Of a stretch of DNA of 64,000 nucleotides, positions 31,695 through 40,993 are shown in pieces (positions within the stretch are counted from its first letter, which is position 1; every line of letters begins with the position of its first letter). The position numbers and the translations under genes are program-made. The stretch comes from an uncultured Clostridia bacterium (GTDB taxonomy: Bacteria > Bacillota > Clostridia > Oscillospirales > Ruminococcaceae): contig CANQCL010000001.1 in assembly GCA_947589215.1 (NCBI GenBank), forward strand, positions 150,230-214,229, in the 5' to 3' direction. The notes below the pieces were generated by a model. The model ran no database searches and had not been told where the DNA came from. It was given only the letters and a program-made list of their open reading frames with translations.

Positions 31695-33662
31695 ATGAAT
31701 ATTCAGGATTATGAAAAATTCGATAGGGAGAACGCATATTTCGGCAATGATTTAGGGGCTTTGATCATTGATGATAAAACTCAGTTCAAGGTTTGGGCTC
31801 CAAATTCAACTGCCGTTTTTTTAAATTTATACAGCGATGGCGAAGGCGGAAGTCCTTATGAGATCACAACTATGCAAAAGCTTGAAAAAGGCGTCTGGAC
31901 GGCAACTATTTCAAAAAATCTTGACGGAGTTTTTTACACCTACACTTTTGAATACGGAGGTCACCGAACGGAAACCATAGACATTTACGCAAAGGCGTGC
32001 GGGGTAAACGGAGACAGAGGAGCTGTTGTTGATCTCAAGACGACCGACCCTAAAGGCTGGGATAAGGTAAAAAAGCCCGAATGCAAAAGCCCTTGCGACG
32101 CTGTTATTTACGAAACAAACGTAAGGGATTTTTCAATTGATAAATCCAGCGGAGTGAGTGAGAAATATCGGGGTAGGTTTTTGGCTTTCACCGAAAACGG
32201 AACTTCTTATAAAGGTACAAAAACCTGCCTTGAGCATTTAAAGTCTTTGGGCATTACTCATATTCATCTTCTCCCTGTGTTTGACTTTGCAACTATCGAC
32301 GAGAAAATTCCTATAACTGAAAACAAAAACTACAACTGGGGCTATGACCCGAAAAATTACAACTGCTTAGAAGGCTCATATTCAACAGATCCTTATGACC
32401 CGAAGGTTCGGATAAGAGAGTTTAAGGAAATGGTCAAGTCGCTCCACGAAAACGATATCGGCGTAATTATGGACGTGGTTTACAACCATACTTACGAGAG
32501 CGAGAAATCGTCCTTTCACAGAACCTTTCCGTTTTATTACCACAGAACGGCTCACAACTGGTTTTCAAACGGTTCAGGCTGCGGAAACGAGTTAGCATCT
32601 GAGCGTGCGATGGTAAGAAAATATATATTGGATTCTGTTGAATTTTGGGCAAGAGAGTATAAAATAGACGGCTTTAGGTTTGATCTTATGGGACTTATTG
32701 ATATCGAAACCGTCAACTTGATAAGGGATAAGCTGAATGAGATAGACCCTCAGATATTAATGTACGGCGAGGGCTGGACGGGCGGAGAATCCCCTTTGCC
32801 ATCGGCAAAGCTCGCTTATAAATGGAACTCTTATCAGTTTGCAAGAGTAGGTCTTTTCAACGACAATATAAGAGACGCCGTAAAAGGGGCAGTTTTCAAC
32901 ATCTATGATAAGGGTTATGTAAGTGGTAATCTTCTCACTGCAAATGTAATAAAGAGAGGTCTTGCAGGAAGTATTCCGCACAGCCAGTTAAACGGAAATG
33001 ACGAAGCCTGCTTTGCTTACAATCCTACTCAGTCGATAAACTACTGTGAGGCTCACGACAATCACACTCTTTGGGACAAGCTGACAGTCAGCGCAGAGCA
33101 TTTTACCGACAACGAGCGTGTGAAAATGGACAAGCTCGCAGCGGCTATTGTTATTCTGTCGCAGGGGGTTCCCTTTTTAGAGCTTGGACAGGATTTTCTG
33201 CGTTCAAAGCCGACAGTTTTAAACGAACGTGAAACCTTAGACAACAAATACATTTCCTACAGCGGGAACAGCTACAATGCTCCTGATGAGACAAACTCGA
33301 TAAAGTGGGATCAGAAAAAAGATAATATAAGCGTTTTTGAGTATTACAAAAAACTCATTGCGATTAGAAAAAAATATCCTCAGTTAAGGCTTTCCAAAAG
33401 AGAAGATGTTGAAGCGCATATGAGATTTTTTGACACGGGAGATAATAATATTATAGGCTTTTCTCTTACAAGTCCGATAGCTGAAGATAAGTCTGTCATT
33501 ACGTTATTGTTAAATCCCTATACAGATACAAGGTCTGCAAGGCTGCCCGAAGGCGAATATACCATTATATTAGATTCAAACGAAAAAGCTGAAGTTTATA
33601 ACAGCGTATCAAATAATATTATTATTGACTCAATATCCGCTGTTGTTCTGTTGAAAAAATAA
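31695..33662 (+). CDS. pulA: Type I pullulanase (GH13)
   Basis: Cleaves alpha-1,6 branches in pullulan and starch. 655 residues, no signal peptide, so cytoplasmic. N-terminal CBM48 (FKVWAPNSTAVFLNLYSDGE), the type I pullulanase signature YNWGYDP, DVVYNHTYE, the nucleophile Asp in DGFRFDLMG, the acid Glu in LMYGEGWTGG, and EAHDNHTLWDKL. Probably debranches imported maltodextrins or glycogen. Shared terminator with the GH5 gene beyond it. Confidence 0.94.
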   Translation: MNIQDYEKFDRENAYFGNDLGALIIDDKTQFKVWAPNSTAVFLNLYSDGEGGSPYEITTMQKLEKGVWTATISKNLDGVFYTYTFEYGGHRTETIDIYAKACGVNGDRGAVVDLKTTDPKGWDKVKKPECKSPCDAVIYETNVRDFSIDKSSGVSEKYRGRFLAFTENGTSYKGTKTCLEHLKSLGITHIHLLPVFDFATIDEKIPITENKNYNWGYDPKNYNCLEGSYSTDPYDPKVRIREFKEMVKSLHENDIGVIMDVVYNHTYESEKSSFHRTFPFYYHRTAHNWFSNGSGCGNELASERAMVRKYILDSVEFWAREYKIDGFRFDLMGLIDIETVNLIRDKLNEIDPQILMYGEGWTGGESPLPSAKLAYKWNSYQFARVGLFNDNIRDAVKGAVFNIYDKGYVSGNLLTANVIKRGLAGSIPHSQLNGNDEACFAYNPTQSINYCEAHDNHTLWDKLTVSAEHFTDNERVKMDKLAAAIVILSQGVPFLELGQDFLRSKPTVLNERETLDNKYISYSGNSYNAPDETNSIKWDQKKDNISVFEYYKKLIAIRKKYPQLRLSKREDVEAHMRFFDTGDNNIIGFSLTSPIAEDKSVITLLLNPYTDTRSARLPEGEYTIILDSNEKAEVYNSVSNNIIIDSISAVVLLKK

Positions 33663-33710
33663 TAGATAAAAGGCTATCTAATCTAAATATACTTAAAGAG
33701 GCAAAAAGCA

Positions 33711-33748
33711 AAACCGCCCGAGTGTTCCTGCACCCGAGCGGTTTTTTA
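33711..33748. terminator. Terminator between pulA and GH5 gene 1
   Basis: AAAACCGC/GCGGTTTT outer stem with inner GTG/CAC and a T-run; convergent genes. Confidence 0.8.
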
Positions 33749-33777
33749 TATACATATTGAAATATTTATAAAGGCAA

Positions 33778-35841
33778 TTATTTAGTCTTTTTCTTAACTA
33801 CCTTTGACCACTTTCCAACATACTTCTTACCGTTTACAGTCTTAAATGCTCTTACCTTTACATAGTACATCTTTTTAGCTTTTAACTTTTTAATAGTTGC
33901 CTTATTCTTTTTGACTGTAGCAGTCTTTTTGCCTTTTGTGAACTTATTGTTTGTTGCCGCTTTTACCTCATAGCCTGTTGCTCCGCTTACCTTTTTCCAG
34001 CTTACATTTAATTTCTTTTTCTTTGCTGTAACCTTTACACTTTTAACCTTTGCAGGTTTAGTTACGTTTGTAACAGCCGGCAGTGTTGTTGTTTTCGTTG
34101 GAGCCGCTGTCGTTGGAGCCGGCTTAGGCGTTGTTGATGAAGGCTCTGTAAGAGCAGGCGCCGGAGTCGGCTTATTAGACTTATCTATAGTCTTAATAAC
34201 ATTTCCGCTTGCGTCAAGGAATTCAACACGTCTGATTAAGAACACATAGTCCGTAGCCTCTTTCCATGATGAAGTTTGCATATAGATATAGTAAGCGTCG
34301 CCTGTTTTTATCGGGTTTTTCAGACTCAATACCGATTCACATTCAGTAACGCCGGTCAAATCACTATCACCTTGTACAATAGCAGACGTTTTTGTTCCCG
34401 CAACGTTTGAAGAAAGCTGTACACTTGTATAAGCGTTAAAAGCTACCTTTGACTCACAGTCAAATACATATCTAACTTGTGCCGCACCGTTTATTTCCTC
34501 ATCTGCAATGCCCGAAACGACAAGTGTGTTTTCTCTGTACATGATTTCGGCAAGCGCTTCATCCCTTGATATAGGAGGAATTATCTCAGGTGCAGGCTCA
34601 GCCTCACCCTTGTATGCATCCATAATTGCGGCGATTATTTCCGGCTGAGTTACTTTCAATTCTTTTCTGTCAAACAGTGCAAAGCCTGTTCCTCCGTTCC
34701 AGCCGTTATCCCAATAAACAGTGATCATACCTCTTGATCTTGCGGCTTTACATACCTCGCTTGCATATAAAATACGGGAATTTTTATTTTGCGGATTACC
34801 AAAAAAGTTTCCTCTATCGTTGCTCCAATCTTGAGTCTTGTCTATAGAGCCATATTCGCCGATAACCACAGGATATCCTTTTTGAACAAACGTAGCATAA
34901 CATCTTGTAAAAGTATCTCGCAATGACTTGATTTGGGTATCTGTTCCCCATGTAGTAGTTTGCGTATCCTCTTGTCCGCAGAAGTCATAAGGATCATAAT
35001 AGTGTACCGAAATCATTATTCTCTGCTCGTTTTCAGGAATTGAAGCGTCTCTGTTTGTATCTGTAGGCAGTTCAAATCCGTAATCTCCTACTGTTAATTC
35101 GATATTTGTATTCCAACCCGGAATCAATAGCCATCTCTTGGCGTTGTTGCCCTCTTCTGCTCCCGTTTTACGAACAGTATCTACAAAGATCTGGTTATAT
35201 TTGTTTATGTTTGCATAATATGTACGGTCAACCGGTGCACCATAAGTTACACCGTCAAATTCCTCGTTCATTGACTCAAAGATAAGATGCTCGTCATATG
35301 TTTTGAATTTTTCTGCTATCTGTCTCCAGCAAGCCTCATACTTAGCCTTGATTGCAGGCTGCTCACTATCTGGAGCATTACATAACAGCCATGCGCCGTT
35401 AGCTACCATTGAGGTGTAACCGTCGCCGTGCATATTGATTATTGCGTAAAGTCCCTCCGCAAGAGCCATATCGACAACTTCTTGAATTCTGTCAAGCCAT
35501 GCGGCGTTGATAGTATATTCAGGCGCAGCGCCGATCTTTGTAAAATAGGACACAGGGATTCTTACACTTTTGAAACCTGCTTCTTTAATTGTTTTAAATA
35601 TTTGCTCCGTAATTACAGGGTTGCCCCATGCCGTTTCTTCCGGAGTTTTTCCGTTGACAGCCTCCAACTGATTTCCTAAATTCCAGCCGGGCTGCATAGC
35701 CTCAGTAATCTGCTGTTGATTCAAATCATCAAAAACGTCATTTGCAGGTTCTTCCGCAATAGTTGAAAATGCAGAGAATGACATAGCACTTACAGACACT
35801 ACAACTGCTGAAATTCCAGCTATTATTCTTTTAAGTTTCAT
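33778..35841 (-). CDS. Secreted GH5 endoglucanase with C-terminal FN3 module
   Basis: 687 residues. Signal peptide (to about 30), GH5 domain (about 35-410), a beta-rich module (about 425-565, possible CBM), a Thr/Pro linker and one Lys-rich FN3-like module (about 600-687). The catalytic acid/base Glu is in FESMNEEFDG and the nucleophile Glu in VVIGEYGSID; NLGNQLEA and VRIPVSYF fit cellulase-type GH5. Exact substrate (cellulose, beta-glucan or xyloglucan) cannot be told. A paralogue follows on the same strand. Confidence 0.9.
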   Translation of the reverse strand: MKLKRIIAGISAVVVSVSAMSFSAFSTIAEEPANDVFDDLNQQQITEAMQPGWNLGNQLEAVNGKTPEETAWGNPVITEQIFKTIKEAGFKSVRIPVSYFTKIGAAPEYTINAAWLDRIQEVVDMALAEGLYAIINMHGDGYTSMVANGAWLLCNAPDSEQPAIKAKYEACWRQIAEKFKTYDEHLIFESMNEEFDGVTYGAPVDRTYYANINKYNQIFVDTVRKTGAEEGNNAKRWLLIPGWNTNIELTVGDYGFELPTDTNRDASIPENEQRIMISVHYYDPYDFCGQEDTQTTTWGTDTQIKSLRDTFTRCYATFVQKGYPVVIGEYGSIDKTQDWSNDRGNFFGNPQNKNSRILYASEVCKAARSRGMITVYWDNGWNGGTGFALFDRKELKVTQPEIIAAIMDAYKGEAEPAPEIIPPISRDEALAEIMYRENTLVVSGIADEEINGAAQVRYVFDCESKVAFNAYTSVQLSSNVAGTKTSAIVQGDSDLTGVTECESVLSLKNPIKTGDAYYIYMQTSSWKEATDYVFLIRRVEFLDASGNVIKTIDKSNKPTPAPALTEPSSTTPKPAPTTAAPTKTTTLPAVTNVTKPAKVKSVKVTAKKKKLNVSWKKVSGATGYEVKAATNNKFTKGKKTATVKKNKATIKKLKAKKMYYVKVRAFKTVNGKKYVGKWSKVVKKKTK

Positions 35842-35954
35842 AGCAATTTCCTTTCTTGATTTTTAATTTTTGTTTGTTTTTAAGCATACAATATTTGCTT
35901 ATGATTATTATACAATAACTTTATACCCAAAGTCAATAATTTTATTTATTTTTC

Positions 35955-35994
35955 CAAAAAAATCAGAAGTAAGTTTCTTGTCCTACCTCTGATC
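35955..35994 (-). terminator. Terminator after GH5 gene 2
   Basis: ATCAGAGGTA/TACTTCTGAT imperfect stem and seven T on the minus strand. Confidence 0.72.
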
Positions 35995-36014
35995 TTTCTT
36001 ATTAAAAATTCTAA

Positions 36015-37622
36015 CTACTTGTTTGACTTATCAATAGTTTTAATAACATTTTCGTTTGAATCAAGGAACTCAAGACTTCTTATTAAAAATACATAGTCGC
36101 TGGCATTTGCCCAAGAGACTGTATACGCTGATATGCTGTAGCTATCGCCTTGATTAATTGTATTAGTAAGATTTAAAACTGCCGTTAAATTAGTAACTCC
36201 CGTATCATAACTTTTTCCTCTAACACTAGCCTGTGAACTCGTTCCGGCAATCGTAGACGAAAGGTTAAGATATGTATATTTGTTAAAAGAAACATCCGAA
36301 GCACAGTCAAAGATGCATCTCACCTTAACAGCGCCAGCCATTGATGCGTCAGCCGTTCCGCTTGCTAATTCAGTAGCGTTTTTTGTGCTGTAGATCACCG
36401 CAAGAGCATTATCCTTTGTCATAATATCGGGAGCTGGCTCGGGGTTTCCGCTGAATGCACTCATTATTGCATTGATTATTCCCTGCTGAGTTACTTGATA
36501 AGACCATCTCTCGAATAAGCCAAATGCGTCAGCGCCTGAATTGTTTCCGTTGTTATCCCAAATAACAGGTATCATTCCTCTGCTTCTTGCAGCCTTGCAT
36601 ACCTCGCTTACAAAAGTTATTCTGCTGCTTTCGTTATACTTGTTTACTGCTCCGTATTCACCTACAACTACTGGATAGCCCTTTATAACAAATGATGAAT
36701 AGCATTTTGTAAACAAATCCTGCAAAACTTGCTTTTCAGAATCTGTTCCCCATGTTGTTTTATTCCAAGAGCCGTCTCCGCAGAAATCCCAAGGATTATA
36801 GTAGTGTACAGATATCATTATCCTCTTTTCATCAGAAGGGATTGTATCGTCCCTATTTTTATCTGTCGGCATAACAAATCCGTAATTTCCCGTTGTATAC
36901 TCAATATCTGTATTCCAGCCGGGTATAAGAAGCCACCTTTTAGCATTATTTCCGCCTGTTTTACGTACAGTATCAACAAAAATCTGATTATAATCATTTA
37001 TATTATTGTAGTATGTACGATTAGGCGCTGTGTATGTACCGTCAAACTCCTCATTCATTGACTCAAAAATAAGATGTTCGTCACAGTCGTTTAAGCTTTG
37101 TGCAATCTGCTCCCAGACAGCTGCATATTTCTCCTTTATTGCAGCCTGCTGGTCACTGGAAGCATTGCATAACAGCCACGAGCCTGATACCGTAGTGTAG
37201 CCGTCGCCGTGCATATTGATTATTACATAAAGACCCTCAGATAATGCCATTTTAACAACTGTTCTAATTCTGCTTAGCCACGTAGCGTCAATGGTATAGC
37301 TTGGAGCCGCACCTATCTTCGACAGATAAGATATAGGGATTCTTACATTTTTAAATCCTGCGTTTTTTACCATTTGAAACGTTTGCTGCGTAATTTCGGG
37401 ATTTCCCCATGCCGTTTCGCTTGGTACTCCGTTACTAGACGCCTCAAGTTGATTTCCTAAATTCCAGCCCGGACCCATAGCCTCTGTAATTTGTGTTTGA
37501 TTGAGATCATCAAAAACATTGTCCGCAGTGTAAGCCGTAACGTTAGAAACAGCTGAAAATGATAAAGCGCTTATTGACATTACAACTGCTGAAATTCCGG
37601 CTAGTATTCTTCTAAATTTCAT
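36015..37622 (-). CDS. Secreted GH5 endoglucanase, paralogue without FN3 module
   Basis: 535 residues, closely similar to the neighbouring GH5 over its whole length. Signal peptide, GH5 domain with FESMNEEFDG and VVVGEYGAVN, then the same beta-rich module ending IKTIDKSNK exactly where the neighbour continues into linker and FN3. It thus looks like a tandem duplicate in which the FN3 tail was lost or never gained. It would be freely secreted where the other is retained. Confidence 0.9.
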   Translation of the reverse strand: MKFRRILAGISAVVMSISALSFSAVSNVTAYTADNVFDDLNQTQITEAMGPGWNLGNQLEASSNGVPSETAWGNPEITQQTFQMVKNAGFKNVRIPISYLSKIGAAPSYTIDATWLSRIRTVVKMALSEGLYVIINMHGDGYTTVSGSWLLCNASSDQQAAIKEKYAAVWEQIAQSLNDCDEHLIFESMNEEFDGTYTAPNRTYYNNINDYNQIFVDTVRKTGGNNAKRWLLIPGWNTDIEYTTGNYGFVMPTDKNRDDTIPSDEKRIMISVHYYNPWDFCGDGSWNKTTWGTDSEKQVLQDLFTKCYSSFVIKGYPVVVGEYGAVNKYNESSRITFVSEVCKAARSRGMIPVIWDNNGNNSGADAFGLFERWSYQVTQQGIINAIMSAFSGNPEPAPDIMTKDNALAVIYSTKNATELASGTADASMAGAVKVRCIFDCASDVSFNKYTYLNLSSTIAGTSSQASVRGKSYDTGVTNLTAVLNLTNTINQGDSYSISAYTVSWANASDYVFLIRSLEFLDSNENVIKTIDKSNK

Positions 37623-38004
37623 GTTATTTTCCTTTCATTTGATAAATTTTATAATATTTGTAAAATATTTTACAATCAACATTATACATATATTGTAATC
37701 TAAAGTTAATAATTCTTATTAATTTTTTATAAACAATATATGTATAGCTTTTATTGACTTAATTATATTAATTTATCACTTTTAAAAAGTCTTACCTTTT
37801 TCACTAACAAACTATTGAACATAATGGCACATTATCGGTATCATTACCAATAAATCTTTTGTCAAAAGCCTTTATTTTTTTGAAAATTTATTGTATAATC
37901 TAAAGGTACGAAAAATAACACAGACAATTATACTACTTAAATGCTAAAATAAACTTTAACTTATACTAAGATGAGATAAATCCATATAAAGAACGGAGAG
38001 TTTT
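37623..38004. other. AT-rich intergenic region between GH5 gene 2 and the HgdC-like gene
   Basis: 382 bases without a gene. Divergent promoters are expected; a TATAAT at about 37894 on the plus strand is the only clear -10, with no convincing -35. No riboswitch-like fold was recognised. Confidence 0.5.
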
Positions 38005-40965
38005 ATGAATAAAATTTATAATCTTGGTATTGACGTCGGATCGACGACAGTTAAAACCGTAATTTTAGACGGTGAAGAAATAGTATACAATAAATATGAG
38101 AGACACTATTCTAAGGTCAAGGAAACTGTTGCAGAACAGCTAAAAATAATAAGAGATAAATACAAGGGCGAGAGATTTAAAATCGCAATAACGGGTTCGG
38201 CAGGCTTAGGAATAGCAAACTCCAGCGGAATTGAATTTGTTCAGGAGGTTTACTCGGCATTTGTTGCTGTAAACAAAAGCTATCCCGACGCGGACGTTGT
38301 TGTTGAACTCGGCGGAGAGGACGCAAAAATCATATTCCTCACAGGCGGAGTTGAACAGCGAATGAACGGCTCGTGCGCAGGCGGAACCGGCGCTTTTATC
38401 GACCAGATGGCAACGCTGCTCGGCGTTACTCCGGACGAGCTTAATGAGCTTTCGTTAAAGGCGCAGAAAATCTACCCTATCGCCTCACGGTGCGGAGTTT
38501 TTGCTAAATCGGATATTCAGCCGCTTTTAAATCAGGGGGCAAAAAAAGAGGACATTGCGGCGTCGATCTATCAGGCAGTTGTCGACCAGACCGTTTCGGG
38601 GCTTGCTCAAGGCAGAAAAATAGCAGGCAAAGTCTTATTCTTGGGCGGACCTCTGTCATTCCTAAGCGGTCTTAGAAAGGCTTTTGTAACGACCCTAAAG
38701 CTAGATGACGAACACGCAGTTTTTCCTGAGCTTGCGCCTTGCTTTATGGCTTACGGAAGTGCGCTTCAGGCTGAGCAGATAGCTGAGCCTATGACAATAG
38801 ACGAGGCTCTTGAAAAAATACTAAACGCAAAAGCCACAGATAACATCGTTGTCGGAGAGCCGTTATTCAAATCAAAGGAAGAATATCACGAGTTTGTAGA
38901 AAGGCACAAAAAGTCAGACCTTAAATACGAGGATATAAATACATATCAGGGCGACGCTTATTTGGGCGTTGACGCAGGTTCTACTACCACAAAGCTTGTG
39001 CTGATAACTCCCGACGGAGGACTGCTTTACAATCACTACTGCTCTAACAAAGGTCAGCCGCTTGATATAATTACTGACAAAATAAAGGAGATTTACAGGC
39101 TTTCAGGCGACAGGATAAACATAAAAGCCTCTGCTGTAACAGGCTACGGCGAGGACCTTATTAAAGCAAGCATCGGTATTGATTACGGCATTGTAGAGAC
39201 CGTTGCGCATTTCAAAGCGGCGGCACATTTTTGTCCCGACGTTGATTTTATAATAGATATAGGCGGTCAGGACATCAAATGCTTTAAGATAAAAAACAAC
39301 GCTATCGACAGCATTATGCTTAACGAGGCATGCTCATCTGGCTGCGGCTCGTTTATTCAAACCTTTGCTCAAGCAATGGGCTATGAGATAGCAGACTTCG
39401 CAAACTTAGGTCTTTTTGCCAAAGCGCCTGTTGAATTAGGCTCAAGGTGCACTGTGTTTATGAACAGCTCGGTAAAGCAGGCTCAGAAAGACGGCGCAAG
39501 CGTTGAGGATATCTCGGCAGGACTTTCTTCATCTATTATCAAAAACGCAATATATAAGGTAATCCGAGCTAAATCTCCTGAGGAACTGGGCAAAAACATT
39601 GTCGTTCAGGGCGGAACATTCTTAAACGACGCAGTTTTGCGCTCGTTTGAAATGGAAATGGGCAGAAACGTGACCCGTCCTGCTATCGCCGGATTGATGG
39701 GTGCATTCGGCTGTGCTTTATACGCAAAAGAAAAAGCCGAATCAGATAACTTAGAAAAATCAGGACTTATCTCAAACAGTGAGTTAGAGAACTTCTCGTA
39801 CAAATCGACCTCTGCTCATTGCGGTGGCTGCGGTGCAAACTGCAATCTGACTATCATAAGATTCAACGACGGCCACAAATTTATTTCGGGCAACAGATGC
39901 GAAAAGGGTGCTGGTATAAAGACCGAGAACCTGCCTGAGAATATGTTTGAATACAAATACAATATGGTAAGGTCGTATGGTGACATAAAACCCGAAAAGC
40001 CGATAGCTAAGGTAGGCATACCTATGACGCTCAGCTTTTACGATATGATACCTTTTTTCCATACTTTGTTTACTTCTCTCGGGTTTGAGGTGGTACTGTC
40101 TGAAGAATCCACAAGAGATACATACTACAAAGGTCAGCAGACTATACCGTCAGACACCGTTTGCTACCCTGCAAAGCTTGCTCACGGGCATATTGAGAGC
40201 CTTCTTGAAAAGGGCGTTGACTTTATTTTCTACCCATGTATGAGCTACAATATCGACGAGGGCGGAAGCGACAACCATTACAACTGTCCGGTTGTGGCTT
40301 ATTACCCCGAGCTTTTAAAGGCAAATATGCCTGTTCTCAATGACGATAACTTCATATCGCCGTATATTGATATCAACAAGAAAAACCACACTGCAAAGGC
40401 TATTTCAAAGGCGCTTAAAAAGTATTCTGTAACTAAGTCTATGGTCTATGACGTTCTCGACAAAGCATATACAAAAGAAGTCCGTTTCAGACGTCACATA
40501 GAAACAAAGGCAAGAGAGATAATCGCAAACGCACGCTCAAGAGGTCAAAAGATAATAGTTCTTGCAGGACGTCCTTATCACTTAGACCCTGAGATAAATC
40601 ACGGAATACACAAGCTTATAACGTCATTAGGTCTTGCCGTTTTAACAGAGGACAGCGTTTCAAATTTGATCGACGTTCCGCCTCTTGATGTTTTAAACCA
40701 ATGGACTTACCACTCAAGGCTTTACCGTGCGGCTGAGTATGTTACAACACAGCCTGATATGCAGCTTGTACAGCTTGTATCTTTCGGCTGCGGTATTGAC
40801 GCAATTACGACCGACGAGGTAAGGGCTATACTTGAAGAAAACGGCAAGCTTTACACTCAGCTTAAAATTGATGAAATAAACAACCTCGGAGCAGCAAAAA
40901 TAAGGCTAAGAAGTCTTGTTGCTTCTCTTGAGGAAAAAGAAACAAACTCTATCAAACAGAATTAA
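38005..40965 (+). CDS. BadF/BadG/HgdC-type double ASKHA ATPase (dehydratase activator-like)
   Basis: 986 residues. Two ASKHA ATPase domains in tandem: GIDVGSTTVKTVIL with NGSCAGGTGAFIDQMA (about 1-270), and GVDAGSTTTKLVLI with NEACSSGCGSFIQTFA (about 310-590). The Cys in each second motif matches the [4Fe-4S] ligand of 2-hydroxyacyl-CoA dehydratase activators. A Cys-rich HCGGCGANC stretch and a DUF2229/HgdB-like C-terminal part follow. In most relatives this is one chain of about 1400 residues; here the last third is a separate gene. Physiological substrate unknown. Confidence 0.87.
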   Translation: MNKIYNLGIDVGSTTVKTVILDGEEIVYNKYERHYSKVKETVAEQLKIIRDKYKGERFKIAITGSAGLGIANSSGIEFVQEVYSAFVAVNKSYPDADVVVELGGEDAKIIFLTGGVEQRMNGSCAGGTGAFIDQMATLLGVTPDELNELSLKAQKIYPIASRCGVFAKSDIQPLLNQGAKKEDIAASIYQAVVDQTVSGLAQGRKIAGKVLFLGGPLSFLSGLRKAFVTTLKLDDEHAVFPELAPCFMAYGSALQAEQIAEPMTIDEALEKILNAKATDNIVVGEPLFKSKEEYHEFVERHKKSDLKYEDINTYQGDAYLGVDAGSTTTKLVLITPDGGLLYNHYCSNKGQPLDIITDKIKEIYRLSGDRINIKASAVTGYGEDLIKASIGIDYGIVETVAHFKAAAHFCPDVDFIIDIGGQDIKCFKIKNNAIDSIMLNEACSSGCGSFIQTFAQAMGYEIADFANLGLFAKAPVELGSRCTVFMNSSVKQAQKDGASVEDISAGLSSSIIKNAIYKVIRAKSPEELGKNIVVQGGTFLNDAVLRSFEMEMGRNVTRPAIAGLMGAFGCALYAKEKAESDNLEKSGLISNSELENFSYKSTSAHCGGCGANCNLTIIRFNDGHKFISGNRCEKGAGIKTENLPENMFEYKYNMVRSYGDIKPEKPIAKVGIPMTLSFYDMIPFFHTLFTSLGFEVVLSEESTRDTYYKGQQTIPSDTVCYPAKLAHGHIESLLEKGVDFIFYPCMSYNIDEGGSDNHYNCPVVAYYPELLKANMPVLNDDNFISPYIDINKKNHTAKAISKALKKYSVTKSMVYDVLDKAYTKEVRFRRHIETKAREIIANARSRGQKIIVLAGRPYHLDPEINHGIHKLITSLGLAVLTEDSVSNLIDVPPLDVLNQWTYHSRLYRAAEYVTTQPDMQLVQLVSFGCGIDAITTDEVRAILEENGKLYTQLKIDEINNLGAAKIRLRSLVASLEEKETNSIKQN

Positions 40966-40975
40966 AAGGAGGAAA

Positions 40976-40989
40976 GCTCTTTAAAGAGC
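40976..40989 (+). promoter_or_regulatory. Palindrome between ribosome site and start codon
   Basis: GCTCTTTAAAGAGC is a perfect 14-base palindrome between GGAGG (40968-40972) and the ATG at 40994. Folded, it would cut the spacing from 21 to about 7 bases, the normal distance. Confidence 0.5.
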
Positions 40990-40993
40990 GGTG

